DNA of 64,000 nucleotides, taken from positions 1-64,000 of the forward strand of contig NZ_JNWO01000006.1 in NCBI RefSeq assembly GCF_000716435.1, written 5' to 3'. Shown one piece after another: positions 32,429-41,758 of this stretch; position 1 is the first letter of the stretch; each line of letters opens with the position of its first letter. A program made the position numbers and the translations under genes. The DNA comes from Streptomyces xylophagus (GTDB lineage Bacteria; Actinomycetota; Actinomycetes; Streptomycetales; Streptomycetaceae). The notes under the pieces are model-generated. The model was given only the letters and a program-made list of their open reading frames with translations. It was not told the DNA's origin and ran no database searches.

Positions 32429-33763
32429 TCACGGTCTCCAGCTCACCCGGTGCTCCGCCAGATGCGCCAGCACCGCGTGATTCGCCTCCCACCCGTCCGG
32501 GAACTTCACCGTCACCCCCAGCTGCACCGGCTCCGTCGACGGATGGTCGTCCAGGAGGTCGGTCACACCGGCCCGGCAGACCACGATGCACGCGTGCCGG
32601 TGGCGGGAGGCGAGGACGCAGAGGCGGCCCGTCTCCAGGTGGAAGGCGGTGGCGTCGGGGCGGCCGGAGAGGGGGTGGAGGACCACCGTGACGTCGAACT
32701 CCCGTCCCTGGAGCCGGTTCGCCGTGTCCACGGTGACGTCCGTGACGCCCAACTCGGCCAGCGCCGCGCGGATCGCCGCCGCCTGGTCCCGGTGCGCGGT
32801 GCCGACCGCGATCCGGTCGGCGGTCAGCGGGGTGGGGTCGGGTGAGCGTTCGGATGTGGCCGCGCCGCCCCGGTCCAGCAACCGCCGTACGACCGTCGCC
32901 ACCGCCCGTACCGCCTCCGGGTCCGTGCGGGGCGTGTGGCGGGCGGGCAGTTCCAGCAGGCCCCAACCCGACTCCGCTGCCTCGTCGATGACCCGGTCCG
33001 GGCCCGAACCGTCTGACGGGACACCGAAGTTGAGCCGCCGGTCGCCGTGGTCCGTGCCGCTGCGGAAACGGGTGTACGGGTAGAACGCGTCCGAGACCAG
33101 CGGAGCTGCCGATGCCGGGAGCCGCCACGACACCGGCAGGCGGTGCTGCGGCAGTTCGGGGTTGTGCGCGAGCAGTGTCGTCACCGCCGAGGACGAGGGG
33201 TCGTACGACAGGCCCGCCCACTGCTCCGCGCCGACGATCGCGAACGGGTCCAACTGGCCCGGGTCGCCCACGAACAGCGCCCGCTCGAACAGCCCGGCCA
33301 CGGCCAGCAGCGAGTCCGAGCGCATCTGGTACGCCTCGTCGACGATCGCGTGCCGCCACGGCTCGTCCACCTTGACGTGTGCCCACTTGGCCGCCGTCGA
33401 GATGACGACCGGGAGCCCGGCGAGCTCGCCCGCCTTCGCCGACTTCCGTACGTTCGGCAGGTCGTCCAGCGCCTTGTCGTACGGGTCCGCGTCACTGCTG
33501 TGCAGACGGCCCACGGGCAGCTCGCCGTTCTTCTCGGCGAGCCGGACGACGAGGTCGTCGACCTGGGCGTTGGTCTGCGCGACCACCATCAACGGCCGCC
33601 CGGCGTCGGCCAGTTCGAGGGCCGCGCGGACGACGAGCGTGGACTTCCCGGCGCCGGGCGGGGAGTCGACGACGACCCCGCGAGCCGTGCCGTGCAGGGT
33701 GTCACGGAGGATCGCGTCGGTCGCGCGGCCGGCCTCGGCACCGGGGTCGAACACGGCGGTCAC
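32429..33763 (-). CDS. SF1 (DNA2/Upf1-like) helicase
   Basis: 444 residues. The start is the GTG at 33763, overlapping the TGA of the previous gene (GTGA). Motifs in order: Walker A DSPPGAGKST (residues 33-42), Q-type AQTNAQVDDLVVRLA, Walker B AIVDEAYQM, motif III FVGDPGQLDPF, motif V DTANRLQGREFDVTVV and motif VI SRHRHACIVV. It is shorter than RecD2 or DNA2, having only the helicase core. It is the third gene of a nuclease, unknown, helicase operon. Likely works on DNA or RNA ends with the upstream Fe-S nuclease. Confidence 0.9.
   Translation of the reverse strand: MTAVFDPGAEAGRATDAILRDTLHGTARGVVVDSPPGAGKSTLVVRAALELADAGRPLMVVAQTNAQVDDLVVRLAEKNGELPVGRLHSSDADPYDKALDDLPNVRKSAKAGELAGLPVVISTAAKWAHVKVDEPWRHAIVDEAYQMRSDSLLAVAGLFERALFVGDPGQLDPFAIVGAEQWAGLSYDPSSSAVTTLLAHNPELPQHRLPVSWRLPASAAPLVSDAFYPYTRFRSGTDHGDRRLNFGVPSDGSGPDRVIDEAAESGWGLLELPARHTPRTDPEAVRAVATVVRRLLDRGGAATSERSPDPTPLTADRIAVGTAHRDQAAAIRAALAELGVTDVTVDTANRLQGREFDVTVVLHPLSGRPDATAFHLETGRLCVLASRHRHACIVVCRAGVTDLLDDHPSTEPVQLGVTVKFPDGWEANHAVLAHLAEHRVSWRP
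32433..32501. repeat. Intact copy: end of helicase coding sequence
   Basis: Intact partner of the 69-bp repeat at 32268-32336, encoding the last residues of the SF1 helicase. Confidence 0.8.
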
Positions 33764-35358
33764 AGCACGTCCTCCTCGGTCACCGGGTCGGCGGACTCCT
33801 GCACTGCCGTCTCCTCGCCCGGAGGGCCGCCGTGCGTCCACGGTGTCTCCTCCTGGTCGGGCAGTTTCGCGCCGCCCCGCTGCTCGTGCTCGAACAGCGT
33901 GAAGCAGATCCTGTCGCCCTTCTCCGGCACGGAACCGGTCTCCGGCTCCTTGCCGCGGCCCATCTTGTCGACCACCCGGAGGACGATGAGGGCACCCTCT
34001 TCCTCGTGGCCCACGAACTCCGCGGACTGCGGCTTCCCGGCAAGCGACCGGAACACCTTCACCCGCTCCCCGAGATGCGGCCGGTCGTCCGTGCGCACGG
34101 TCACCAGGGGGCGCGGGCGGGGGCTCTTGCCCTCGCTGTACGCCATGACGACATCCGTGACCTCGCCCGCGAACGCCTCCCCGGCGAGCCGCCGCCCGGC
34201 CATCACCAGCGGGTCGTCCAGGGCCTCCTGGGCATCCAGACGGGCCTGTTCGCGCTCGCGCGTGGCCAGCTTGTTGGCCGCGGTCACCGCGTCGTCGCGG
34301 CGCGGCTGCGGGGGCTCGCCGGCGACGATCCGGTCCCGGTGGCCGGTGAACGACCAGCGGTCGCGGGTCCACCGGTCGACGGCGTGCGCGCCCTCCGGCA
34401 ACGCTCGCAGCAGGTCGATCCCGTGCCACACCGCGTCCCAGGTGGGGCGGGTGACACTCTCGACGAGAGCCCTGATCTCCCGCTCGGCGGCGGTGAGTTC
34501 ACCGAGCCGGTCGTCGGCCTCCAGGCCGTCCTCGGCGGCGGCGAGGGCGGTGCGGGCGCGGTCGTAGCGCTCGATGGCGGGGGCGAGCAGCTTGTTGTCG
34601 AACGCCGGGTCGGTGGCCGGGCCGGCCGGCGGGCACACCAACTGGCCCCGCGCGTCCCGCCGTAGCTCCGCGGCGAGCGCGGCCTCGGCGCCCGAGACGC
34701 CGTCCGGCGGGTCGATCCAGGCGAGCAGCGCGGCCAAGTGCTGGTCCTCCAGGCTGGATTGACCGGTGGCCCAGTGCCGGCCGAGCACCTCGGTGAGCGC
34801 GAGGAGCAGTGCGGAACCGGGCACGCGGGCCCGCTCCCCGAAGTGGGTCAGCCAGCGCCCGAGCAACGGCACGCGCGGGGGCGCGGGGTGCGGGGTCTCC
34901 GGGTCCTGTTCGGCTGTACGCCGGAAACGCATCGAGCGGCCGAGCAGCCGTACCAACTCGATGCCCGCGCGGCTCGGCACGATCAACTGCGGGGCGTCCG
35001 CGCACAGTTCGACCTCGACCTTGACCCGCTTGCCGGTCTCCGGATCGGTCTCGTTGCGCTCGGCGGCCTCCACGTCGTCCGCGTACGTGTCGATGTACGG
35101 CAGGACGACGTCCGCGAGTTCGGCCAGGAACGCGAACCTGAGGTCCCGGTCACGCGGCTGCGGTACGACGAGCAGGCGGGGCGCGTCCCGGTCCGTGCCG
35201 ACGAGCGCGCCGAGGGGCGCCCCGGCCTCACCGGCGGTGGTGAGCGGCACGAGGACGAGGGGGTGCTCGGAGAGGTGCCGGTGGCGGACGGTGGCGGCGG
35301 GCTGGGCGCGGCCGGTACGAACGGCCTCCAGGCGGGCGAGAGTTGAGATCAGCGACAC
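33760..35358 (-). CDS. Hypothetical protein, middle gene of nuclease-helicase operon
   Basis: 532 residues from the GTG at 35358 (GGAGGGGACCCC ribosome site). No catalytic motif is recognised. It has an N-terminal beta-rich part (HPLVLVPLTTAGEAGAPLG, LVGTDRDAPRLLVVPQPRD), a helical centre with many acidic and Arg residues (YDRARTALAAAEDGLEADD), and a C-terminal OB- or beta-like part (FRSLAGKPQSAEFVGHEEEG, VLRVVDKMGRGKEPE). It overlaps the helicase start, so the two are made together and may form a complex. A scaffold or DNA-binding role is a guess. Confidence 0.7.
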   Translation of the reverse strand: MSLISTLARLEAVRTGRAQPAATVRHRHLSEHPLVLVPLTTAGEAGAPLGALVGTDRDAPRLLVVPQPRDRDLRFAFLAELADVVLPYIDTYADDVEAAERNETDPETGKRVKVEVELCADAPQLIVPSRAGIELVRLLGRSMRFRRTAEQDPETPHPAPPRVPLLGRWLTHFGERARVPGSALLLALTEVLGRHWATGQSSLEDQHLAALLAWIDPPDGVSGAEAALAAELRRDARGQLVCPPAGPATDPAFDNKLLAPAIERYDRARTALAAAEDGLEADDRLGELTAAEREIRALVESVTRPTWDAVWHGIDLLRALPEGAHAVDRWTRDRWSFTGHRDRIVAGEPPQPRRDDAVTAANKLATREREQARLDAQEALDDPLVMAGRRLAGEAFAGEVTDVVMAYSEGKSPRPRPLVTVRTDDRPHLGERVKVFRSLAGKPQSAEFVGHEEEGALIVLRVVDKMGRGKEPETGSVPEKGDRICFTLFEHEQRGGAKLPDQEETPWTHGGPPGEETAVQESADPVTEEDVL

Positions 35359-35485
35359 GGGGTCCCCTCCGGGTGGGTGACCGGGGGCGGGGTGCGGTGG
35401 TGCGGGCCGCGACTCGTGGGCTGCCGGCGTGCCGCCGGTGCGGCGACGGTGGTGTACGGGATCACGGTCATTGAGGTCATCGCAG

Positions 35486-36736
35486 TCATCGCGGCACACC
35501 GCCCGTCGCGCTCTCCAGCGCCGTCAGGTGCAGCTCGGCCGCGCCCTTCAGCGCCGCCGTCCGCAGTTCGGCCGCGCCCTCCAGCGCCTCGGCCCTCAAC
35601 TCGGCCGCCCTGCGCAGCGCGGCCACCGCCGGGTCGTCCGGGTCGCCTGCCTGGCCGTGGGCCGCCGCCAGGACCTCGTCGACCGTCGTCAGGTCGCCCA
35701 ACTCGGCGCGCAGGGAACGGCCGAGGGTGGTGACCGCGCCGGACGCGCGGGAGTGGTCGCGGCAGTGGAAGGCGAGTTCGCAGGCGGCCAGGCACTCGGG
35801 GGCGTAGGCCGCGGGGACCGACTCGACCGCGGCGGTCAGCTCGGCGGCGGGGCGGTCGGGGGCGAAGCAGGTGCCCTCGGGGAGGGAGTCGGCGATGTCC
35901 TCGATGCGGGTGAGGCGGCCCAGTTGGCGGCCGGTGACCGCGCGCTGCTTGCGGACGTCGACGGCGGACGCGGTGGGGAGGTTGGAGAAGTCCTTCGGGC
36001 AGACCAGGAGGACGCGGTGGCGGACTCGGGGAGTGGGATCCAGGCGTGCGGCGACTTCCTCCAGTGCCAGTACGTACACCGCCGACTGACGGGCCGCCGC
36101 GCCGACCTTCGCCGGGTCGGCCGAACCGTCCAGCATCGGGAAGGACTTGATCTCCACGACGGTCCAACTGCCGTCGGGGTGCACGACGACCGCGTCCGGC
36201 TCCAGGAACGCGGGCGAGCCCGCCACGTCGAGGGCGAGCATCGGGTGGTCCAGCAACGTCCAGGCGGCGGCCTCGGTGGCCTCGCGCAGGGCGAGCGCCG
36301 TACGGGCCGCGCGCCCCTCGGGGCCGATCGCCGTCAGCTCGGGCACCCGCGCGCGGGTCGGCGGCTCGGCGCCCGGATCCAGCTTCTCGTGCACCAGGCG
36401 CAGCAGCTCCGCGCCGCCGTCCGCCTTGACCCGGGCCTCGAAGGCATTGCCCCGCATGAAGGCGAACTGCGACTGCCCGAAGGCCGACGGCGAGCCGAGC
36501 GCGTCGGCCAGCACCGCCTTGTTCACCCCCGCGCCGTCCAGGATCGCCCGCCGCTTGCAGCCCGGGTTCGCCGCCAGCGCCGCGAGGGCGCGCGCGTCCA
36601 GCGCCTTGGCCGGGACGTCCGGGCCGCGCAGCTCAGCGAGCCGGTGCCGGAGCGCCGTCCCCCGCGTCCGTGGGGGAGGCACTCGGCTCGGCTCCGGTAC
36701 CGAGCTGTGACTCTCGCTGCCGTGGAATTCGCTCAC
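35486..36736 (-). CDS. PD-(D/E)xK nuclease with likely Fe-S cluster cysteines
   Basis: 416 residues from the GTG at 36736, with an alternative GTG at 36682 behind GGAG; the former overlaps the PAP2 gene by 104 bp, the latter by 50. The core FLEPDAVVVHPDGSWTVVEIKSFP contains the catalytic Asp and E-x-K. Candidate cluster cysteines are one near residue 55 (PGCKRR) and three near residue 325 (ECLAACELAFHCRDH), the Cas4/AddB-type pattern. A helical C-terminus with RRAAELRAEALEGAAELRTA repeats follows. It is the first gene of an operon with the SF1 helicase and is probably a DNA end-processing nuclease. Confidence 0.8.
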   Translation of the reverse strand: MSEFHGSESHSSVPEPSRVPPPRTRGTALRHRLAELRGPDVPAKALDARALAALAANPGCKRRAILDGAGVNKAVLADALGSPSAFGQSQFAFMRGNAFEARVKADGGAELLRLVHEKLDPGAEPPTRARVPELTAIGPEGRAARTALALREATEAAAWTLLDHPMLALDVAGSPAFLEPDAVVVHPDGSWTVVEIKSFPMLDGSADPAKVGAAARQSAVYVLALEEVAARLDPTPRVRHRVLLVCPKDFSNLPTASAVDVRKQRAVTGRQLGRLTRIEDIADSLPEGTCFAPDRPAAELTAAVESVPAAYAPECLAACELAFHCRDHSRASGAVTTLGRSLRAELGDLTTVDEVLAAAHGQAGDPDDPAVAALRRAAELRAEALEGAAELRTAALKGAAELHLTALESATGGVPR

Positions 36737-37634
36737 CCGGGGAAGTCTGGCATCCGCCACTGACAATTGAGGTTTCTGAGCCGAGAGAGGCGTCACGAGA
36801 GGCATCACGGGAGATGTCGGACGCGGTGTCACGAGAGCGGGCCGCGACGAGCGATCCGCGCCCCTCGAACCGCGCCCTGATCCGGTCCGCGGCCTTCATC
36901 ACCTGCGGCGCCAGCAGGAACCCGAGCCCCATCACGACCACGCCCGCGACCGCGTCGAGGAGATAGTGGTTCGCGGTGCCCATCACCACGATCGCCGTCA
37001 GCAGCGGATAGGCGACGCCGAGGACCTTGGTGAGCCGCGTCCCGCCGTAGCGCCACAGCATCACACCGCACCACAGCGCCCAGCCGCAGTGCAGGCTCGG
37101 CATCGCCGCGTACTGGTTCGTCATCCCGCCGAGGCCGCGCGGCGCGCTCGCGTCGCCGCCCCACCAGCCGTACGAGCTGTACTCGGCCATCGTGTCCACG
37201 AAGCCGTAGCCGGGGGAGAGGAGGCGGGGCGGGCAGGTCGGGAGGAGGGTGAAGCCGATCAGGCCGATGAAGGTCGATGTCATCAGCCAGGTGCGGGCCG
37301 CCCGGTAGAACTGGCTGCGGGACCTGAAGAGCCAGATCAGGATCGCGGGCGTGATCAGGTAGTGCAGCGACGCGTACCAGAAGTCGGCCGGTACGCCGAT
37401 CCAGGACTCGCGGGTGAACAGGCGGTTGAGCGGGTGCTCGGCGTTGATGTGCAGGTACTTCTCGATGCGCAGGATCGCCAGACCGTGGTCGACGGCACTT
37501 GCCGTGTCGCCCCTGGCCAGCAGCCGGCCGGCCGAGTACGAGGCGTACACCATGAGGATCAGCGGCAGCTCGGTCCACCAGCGCAACCGGGTTCGGCGGT
37601 CCGCCTCGATGCCTGGTGTCTCGGTCTGCGGCAT
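36633..37634 (-). CDS. PAP2-family membrane phosphatase / inositolphosphotransferase-like
   Basis: 333 residues from the ATG at 37634 (GGAGGG upstream). Six hydrophobic segments are visible in residues 20-260. The PAP2 motifs are CPPRLLSPGYGFVDT, MPSLHCGWALWCGVMLW (S-x-H-x-G) and GTANHYLLDAVAGVVVMG, the layout of the Aur1/Ipt1-like branch. The C-terminal 70 residues are hydrophilic, repetitive in Asp, Ser and Arg, and probably cytoplasmic. The substrate is a lipid-linked phosphate. The tail overlaps the nuclease gene on the same strand. Confidence 0.87.
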   Translation of the reverse strand: MPQTETPGIEADRRTRLRWWTELPLILMVYASYSAGRLLARGDTASAVDHGLAILRIEKYLHINAEHPLNRLFTRESWIGVPADFWYASLHYLITPAILIWLFRSRSQFYRAARTWLMTSTFIGLIGFTLLPTCPPRLLSPGYGFVDTMAEYSSYGWWGGDASAPRGLGGMTNQYAAMPSLHCGWALWCGVMLWRYGGTRLTKVLGVAYPLLTAIVVMGTANHYLLDAVAGVVVMGLGFLLAPQVMKAADRIRARFEGRGSLVAARSRDTASDISRDASRDASLGSETSIVSGGCQTSPGERIPRQRESQLGTGAEPSASPTDAGDGAPAPAR

Positions 37635-37810
37635 CCGATCGCCCTCCCCCTTCTGTTCTGGTGCGGTGCCCGGTGGTCCGGCTTCCCGGTAGCCCGGTCG
37701 GGACACTTTACGGCGTATGTGCGCGCCCTGTTTCGGGCGCCCCCGGACCTCAAAGACGCAGAGATCGCCCCCCGGGTTGCCCTTTTCAAGGGTGCGCGAT
37801 GATGGAGTGA

Positions 37811-38440
<630 letters not shown>

Positions 38441-38447
38441 GCATTAA

Positions 38448-38517
38448 GCGCCCTGTTTTTAGGGGCGCGGGGCTGTGTCTATTTGCGGCTCCGCCGCGTG
38501 GGCGCGCCCAGCCCCCA
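38448..38517. repeat. Streptomyces-type intergenic repeat with two hairpins
   Basis: GCGCCCT, loop, AGGGGCGC, then GGGCTGTGTC and a second hairpin GCGGC TCC GCCGC, followed by GGGCGCGCCCAGCCCC. I recognise this as a repeat family found at many intergenic sites in Streptomyces, often serving as a terminator. A related, opposite-oriented segment is at 40752-40794. Confidence 0.65.
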
Positions 38518-38536
38518 CCGACCGGTAGCCGAACAA

Positions 38537-40009
38537 CTACGCCGCAGTACGAGGCAAACTCGAGTGCCTCTCCAGAAACGCAGACACCCCCGAAGCCCGC
38601 CGGTGAGGCAACAGCACCCGCGCAGTCCCGGCAAGCATCGTCTGAATCCGCGACGACTGCACCAGGTCCAAAAGATCAAGCACCCGCATCCCCGCAGTCG
38701 CCGCCTCGTCCGGACGCCCGCCGCGCGCGAGGTCGTCCGCGAGCTCGGCCGTGTACAACGCGATGTTCCGCGTGAAGTGCGGATCCTGAAGGTGAGCCGC
38801 CCGCCGCGCGTGCCGCGCAGCCCGCGGCCAGTCGCCCAGCGTCGACCAGCACTGCGCCTCAAGACCCTCCAACTCGGCCTCTCCGTAGAAGCTCATCCAC
38901 TCGGGGTCGGCGTCCGAGCGGCCCCGCTCGTAGAGGGCCTGCGCACGGGCCAGTGCCTGTTCGCAACCGGTGCGGTCGGCGAGGCCCGCCCAGCCGCCCG
39001 CCTCGCGCAGCGCGAGCAGCGACATCAGCCGGGCGGAACCCAGCGGGCGTCCGACGCGCTGCGCGGCCTGCGCGGCGCGCACCGCTTCCCGTGGCCGGCC
39101 GGCGTCCCGCGCGAGGAAGGCCGTATTGCAGAAGGCGTGTGCCTCCAGGCCCGGGTCCCCGGTCATCCGGGCCGTGGCGAGCGCTTCCGCGTAGTGCGAG
39201 CGGGCGTCGTCGAAGCGGCCGGAGTCGTGGGCCAGCCAGCCCACGGAGATGGCGAGTTCGCCGGCGCCGGAGTGCAGTCTCTCGGCGACGGACTGCCGGG
39301 TGGTGCCCGCGTCGAGCAGGGCGTAGGCGGCGCGCAGCGGGGCCGCCGCGCGCCGGTAGAGGCCGTCGGCGCCGTGCCGGTCGTCGAGCAGCCGGATTCT
39401 GCGGACGGCCTCTTCGAGGGCGCCCGCCTCGCTCGTACCGGGGCGGCGGACGGAACGTTCCGCTGCCACGGCGTCCAAAGTGAGCCCCAGTGGGCCCAGT
39501 GTGCCGGCGGCCACCGTGACGGTGCCGCCCCTCATGAATGCGCGACGCAGCACGTCGCTCTCCTCGTGGTTCTCGTGGTTCTCGTGCGTGTCGTACGGGT
39601 CCTGCGTGTCATACGGCTCGTACACCCCCTGCGTCTCACCCGTCCCGGCTGCCTCATCCGTGATGTACGCCGGGCTTGTGGGGTGCGTCGGGGGCGCGTC
39701 CTCGGCGGTGCGCGCCCCGCGTCCGCGTACGGACGAGCGGGGTGCGAAGCCGAGGTCGGCGAGCGTGCGGCCGGGGAACATGTGCAGGAACACCCGTTCG
39801 TACGCGTAGTTGGGGCAACGGATCTCACCGGCCTCGACGCGGCCGACGTAGCGCGCGTCGCAGCTCACCCGCTCGCCGATCTCCCGCGCGGACCGGCGTA
39901 CGGCCGCGGCGAACTCCGCCGGTGAGCGCTGTCCGCGCAGCCGCCGGAAGGCGAGATTGGGTCTCGGTGGTTGGGGGAACGGGGACGGGGTCACCATTGA
40001 CGACGCCAT
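38537..40009 (-). CDS. nsdA: NsdA-like XRE/TPR transcriptional regulator
   Basis: 490 residues from the ATG at 40009 (GAGAGGA upstream), close to the length of NsdA. The N-terminal part is a degenerate helix-turn-helix with AREIGERVSCDARYVGRVEAGEI (residues 37-59). A linker of low complexity follows (YEPYDTQDPYDTHENHENHE). From about residue 160 come TPR helices with LRRAFMRGGTVTVAAGTLG, SHYAEALATARMTGDPGLEA and RAARHARRAAHLQD. NsdA negatively controls sporulation and antibiotic production in S. coelicolor; I infer a similar role here from similarity. Confidence 0.7.
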   Translation of the reverse strand: MASSMVTPSPFPQPPRPNLAFRRLRGQRSPAEFAAAVRRSAREIGERVSCDARYVGRVEAGEIRCPNYAYERVFLHMFPGRTLADLGFAPRSSVRGRGARTAEDAPPTHPTSPAYITDEAAGTGETQGVYEPYDTQDPYDTHENHENHEESDVLRRAFMRGGTVTVAAGTLGPLGLTLDAVAAERSVRRPGTSEAGALEEAVRRIRLLDDRHGADGLYRRAAAPLRAAYALLDAGTTRQSVAERLHSGAGELAISVGWLAHDSGRFDDARSHYAEALATARMTGDPGLEAHAFCNTAFLARDAGRPREAVRAAQAAQRVGRPLGSARLMSLLALREAGGWAGLADRTGCEQALARAQALYERGRSDADPEWMSFYGEAELEGLEAQCWSTLGDWPRAARHARRAAHLQDPHFTRNIALYTAELADDLARGGRPDEAATAGMRVLDLLDLVQSSRIQTMLAGTARVLLPHRRASGVSAFLERHSSLPRTAA

Positions 40010-40279
40010 GGCCGGGTCCTCTCGTGCGAACCGTCGAACCATGCCGGATTCAGGGTGACTTGTTGAGTGACGCCCTGTTTCCAGCGGGCAAGAACGTACC
40101 TGCTGTGCACGACCCGCCACACAGGGTTTGGCTACAAACCGGATATCTCATCCGGGATCTGCCATGAACTGCCATCCTTTGCGGCTGACTTGTGCCGTAG
40201 CCGTTGACGCTTCAACGCGTTGAACTCCATGGACCGGGAGCCACCCGACTCCCGACCCGCTCGTCCAAGGAGGGGTTCC

Positions 40280-40714
40280 GTGGTGGAGACCGGGATGGAG
40301 ACCAGGCAGGGCGTCGATCCTCGAATGCCGAGCGCGGAGTGCAGCGCGCCACCGTTCGCGGACTCCGCCTGCGACCTGGTGACGGTGCCGACGCGGCAGG
40401 GGCTGGAGGCGGTCGACATCCTGCGCCGCGGCGCCTGCGACGGGGTCGGCCCCGTCCTGCACGACGACGGCGACGACACGCTCGGCTTCCTGGTACCGCC
40501 GGGCACGGCGGCGGCGTGGGACCTGCCGGGCAGCACGTGTACGGAGACCAACGGGCGGGGGCTTCACCTCGCCCCTGACCCCGAGCCTCCCGTAGAGGGC
40601 TCCGACTGGCTGCTGCCCCCCGGTGACGCCGATCTGGCCACCGACCCGGAGGTTCTGCGGGCCGCGCTGGGTGAGGCGGCTCGGTTGATCGAGGCGGCGG
40701 ACGGTTGTCGGTGA
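40280..40714 (+). CDS. Hypothetical Streptomyces protein
   Basis: 144 residues; start GTG 40280 with AAGGAGG (40268-40274) nine bases ahead. The core is LVTVPTRQGLEAVDILRRG, GPVLHDDGDDTLGFLVPPGTA, then CTETNGRGLHLAPD, followed by helices ending LIEAADG. No catalytic motif is obvious; one conserved cysteine pair. It is divergent from the NsdA-like gene (270-bp gap). Confidence 0.65.
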   Translation: MVETGMETRQGVDPRMPSAECSAPPFADSACDLVTVPTRQGLEAVDILRRGACDGVGPVLHDDGDDTLGFLVPPGTAAAWDLPGSTCTETNGRGLHLAPDPEPPVEGSDWLLPPGDADLATDPEVLRAALGEAARLIEAADGCR

Positions 40715-40751
40715 GTTCCGCAGGTTGGGTCGTGATGAACCTGCGGCCCGG

Positions 40752-40794
40752 TGGGGGCTGGTCGCGCAGTTCCTCGCGCCCCTAAGGGGCGCGG
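40752..40794. repeat. Streptomyces-type intergenic repeat, inverted copy
   Basis: GGGGCTGGTCGCGCAGTTCC, then CGCGCCCC TAA GGGGCGCG (40775-40793), an 8-bp stem with a 3-nt loop. It sits between the gene ending at 40714 and the next start at 40835 and acts as a terminator candidate. It belongs to the same family as 38448-38517, in the other orientation. Confidence 0.65.
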
Positions 40795-40834
40795 ATGTCG
40801 CGCCGGACCATCCCCGCCCGCCGATAATGGGCCA

Positions 40835-41707
40835 ATGGGAAAGTCCAGGAACATCCGGCGCGGGGGTGTCGGCACCGCTGACGCCGTCGTCGAGGCCGTC
40901 GACGGTGGGCTCGCCGAGCTCATACCCGATCGGGAGCGGGCGCGTGCCTGGACCTTGTTGATCGACGGGGCGCCGCAGTCGTACGTCGATCTCGACGACC
41001 CGGCGTATCTCTCGTTCGAGTACCAGCGCCGCCTCGGCCACGTCATCGACCTCGCCGCGCCCGCCGGGAAGCCGATCCACGCCGTGCACCTCGGCGGTGG
41101 TGCCCTCACGCTCGCCCGGTATGTCGCCACGACCCGGCCCCGATCTACCCAGCAGGTCGTCGAGTTCGACACGGCGCTCGTCCAACTGGTCCGGCGGGAG
41201 CTGCCGTTGGACCCGAACGCGCGGATCAGGGTGCGGTCGACCGACGCCCGCGCGGGGCTCGCGAAGGTGCCCGAGGGGTGGGCGGACCTCGTCGTCGCGG
41301 ATGTGTTCAGCGGGGCCCGTACGCCCGCCCACCTCACCTCCACCGAGTTCCTCGACGAGGTGCGCCGGGCCCTCAAACCCGGCGGGGTCTACGCCGCCAA
41401 CCTCGCCGACGGGCCCCCGCTCGCCCATCTCCGCGGTCAAATCGCCACCGTGGCCGCCCGGTTCGCGGAACTCGCGCTGATCGCCGACCCGATCGTGCTG
41501 CGCGGCAAGCGGTTCGGCAACGCGGTGCTCGTCGCCTCCGACCACCCGCTGCCGCTCGCCGAACTGACCCGGCGCGCCGCCTCCGACCCGCACCCGGGCC
41601 GCCTCCAACACGGCAAGGAACTCACCGACTTCACCGGCGGCGCCGTACCGGTGACGGACACCTCGGCGGTCGCCTCACCGGCACCGCCCCCGTCCGTGTT
41701 CCGCTAG
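40835..41707 (+). CDS. Spermidine synthase-like methyltransferase-fold protein
   Basis: 290 residues from the ATG at 40835. The nucleotide-binding fold has HAVHLGGGALTLARYVATT (Gly loop), QQVVEFDTALVQLVRRELP, and RIRVRSTDARAGL followed by DLVVADVFSGARTP. This matches polyamine-synthase-like proteins of Streptomyces, which often occur without a decarboxylase partner. The C-terminal 50 residues are Ala/Pro-rich. Whether it makes spermidine or modifies another substrate is unknown. Confidence 0.82.
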   Translation: MGKSRNIRRGGVGTADAVVEAVDGGLAELIPDRERARAWTLLIDGAPQSYVDLDDPAYLSFEYQRRLGHVIDLAAPAGKPIHAVHLGGGALTLARYVATTRPRSTQQVVEFDTALVQLVRRELPLDPNARIRVRSTDARAGLAKVPEGWADLVVADVFSGARTPAHLTSTEFLDEVRRALKPGGVYAANLADGPPLAHLRGQIATVAARFAELALIADPIVLRGKRFGNAVLVASDHPLPLAELTRRAASDPHPGRLQHGKELTDFTGGAVPVTDTSAVASPAPPPSVFR

Positions 41708-41758
41708 CCCGAGCAGCACACCCCGAGCAACGCAGACAGACCAACGCCCCCGGGCAAC

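Noticed and set aside
33047..34567. Plus-strand ORF over the helicase operon
   Set aside because: Shadow of the minus-strand genes, which carry Walker motifs.
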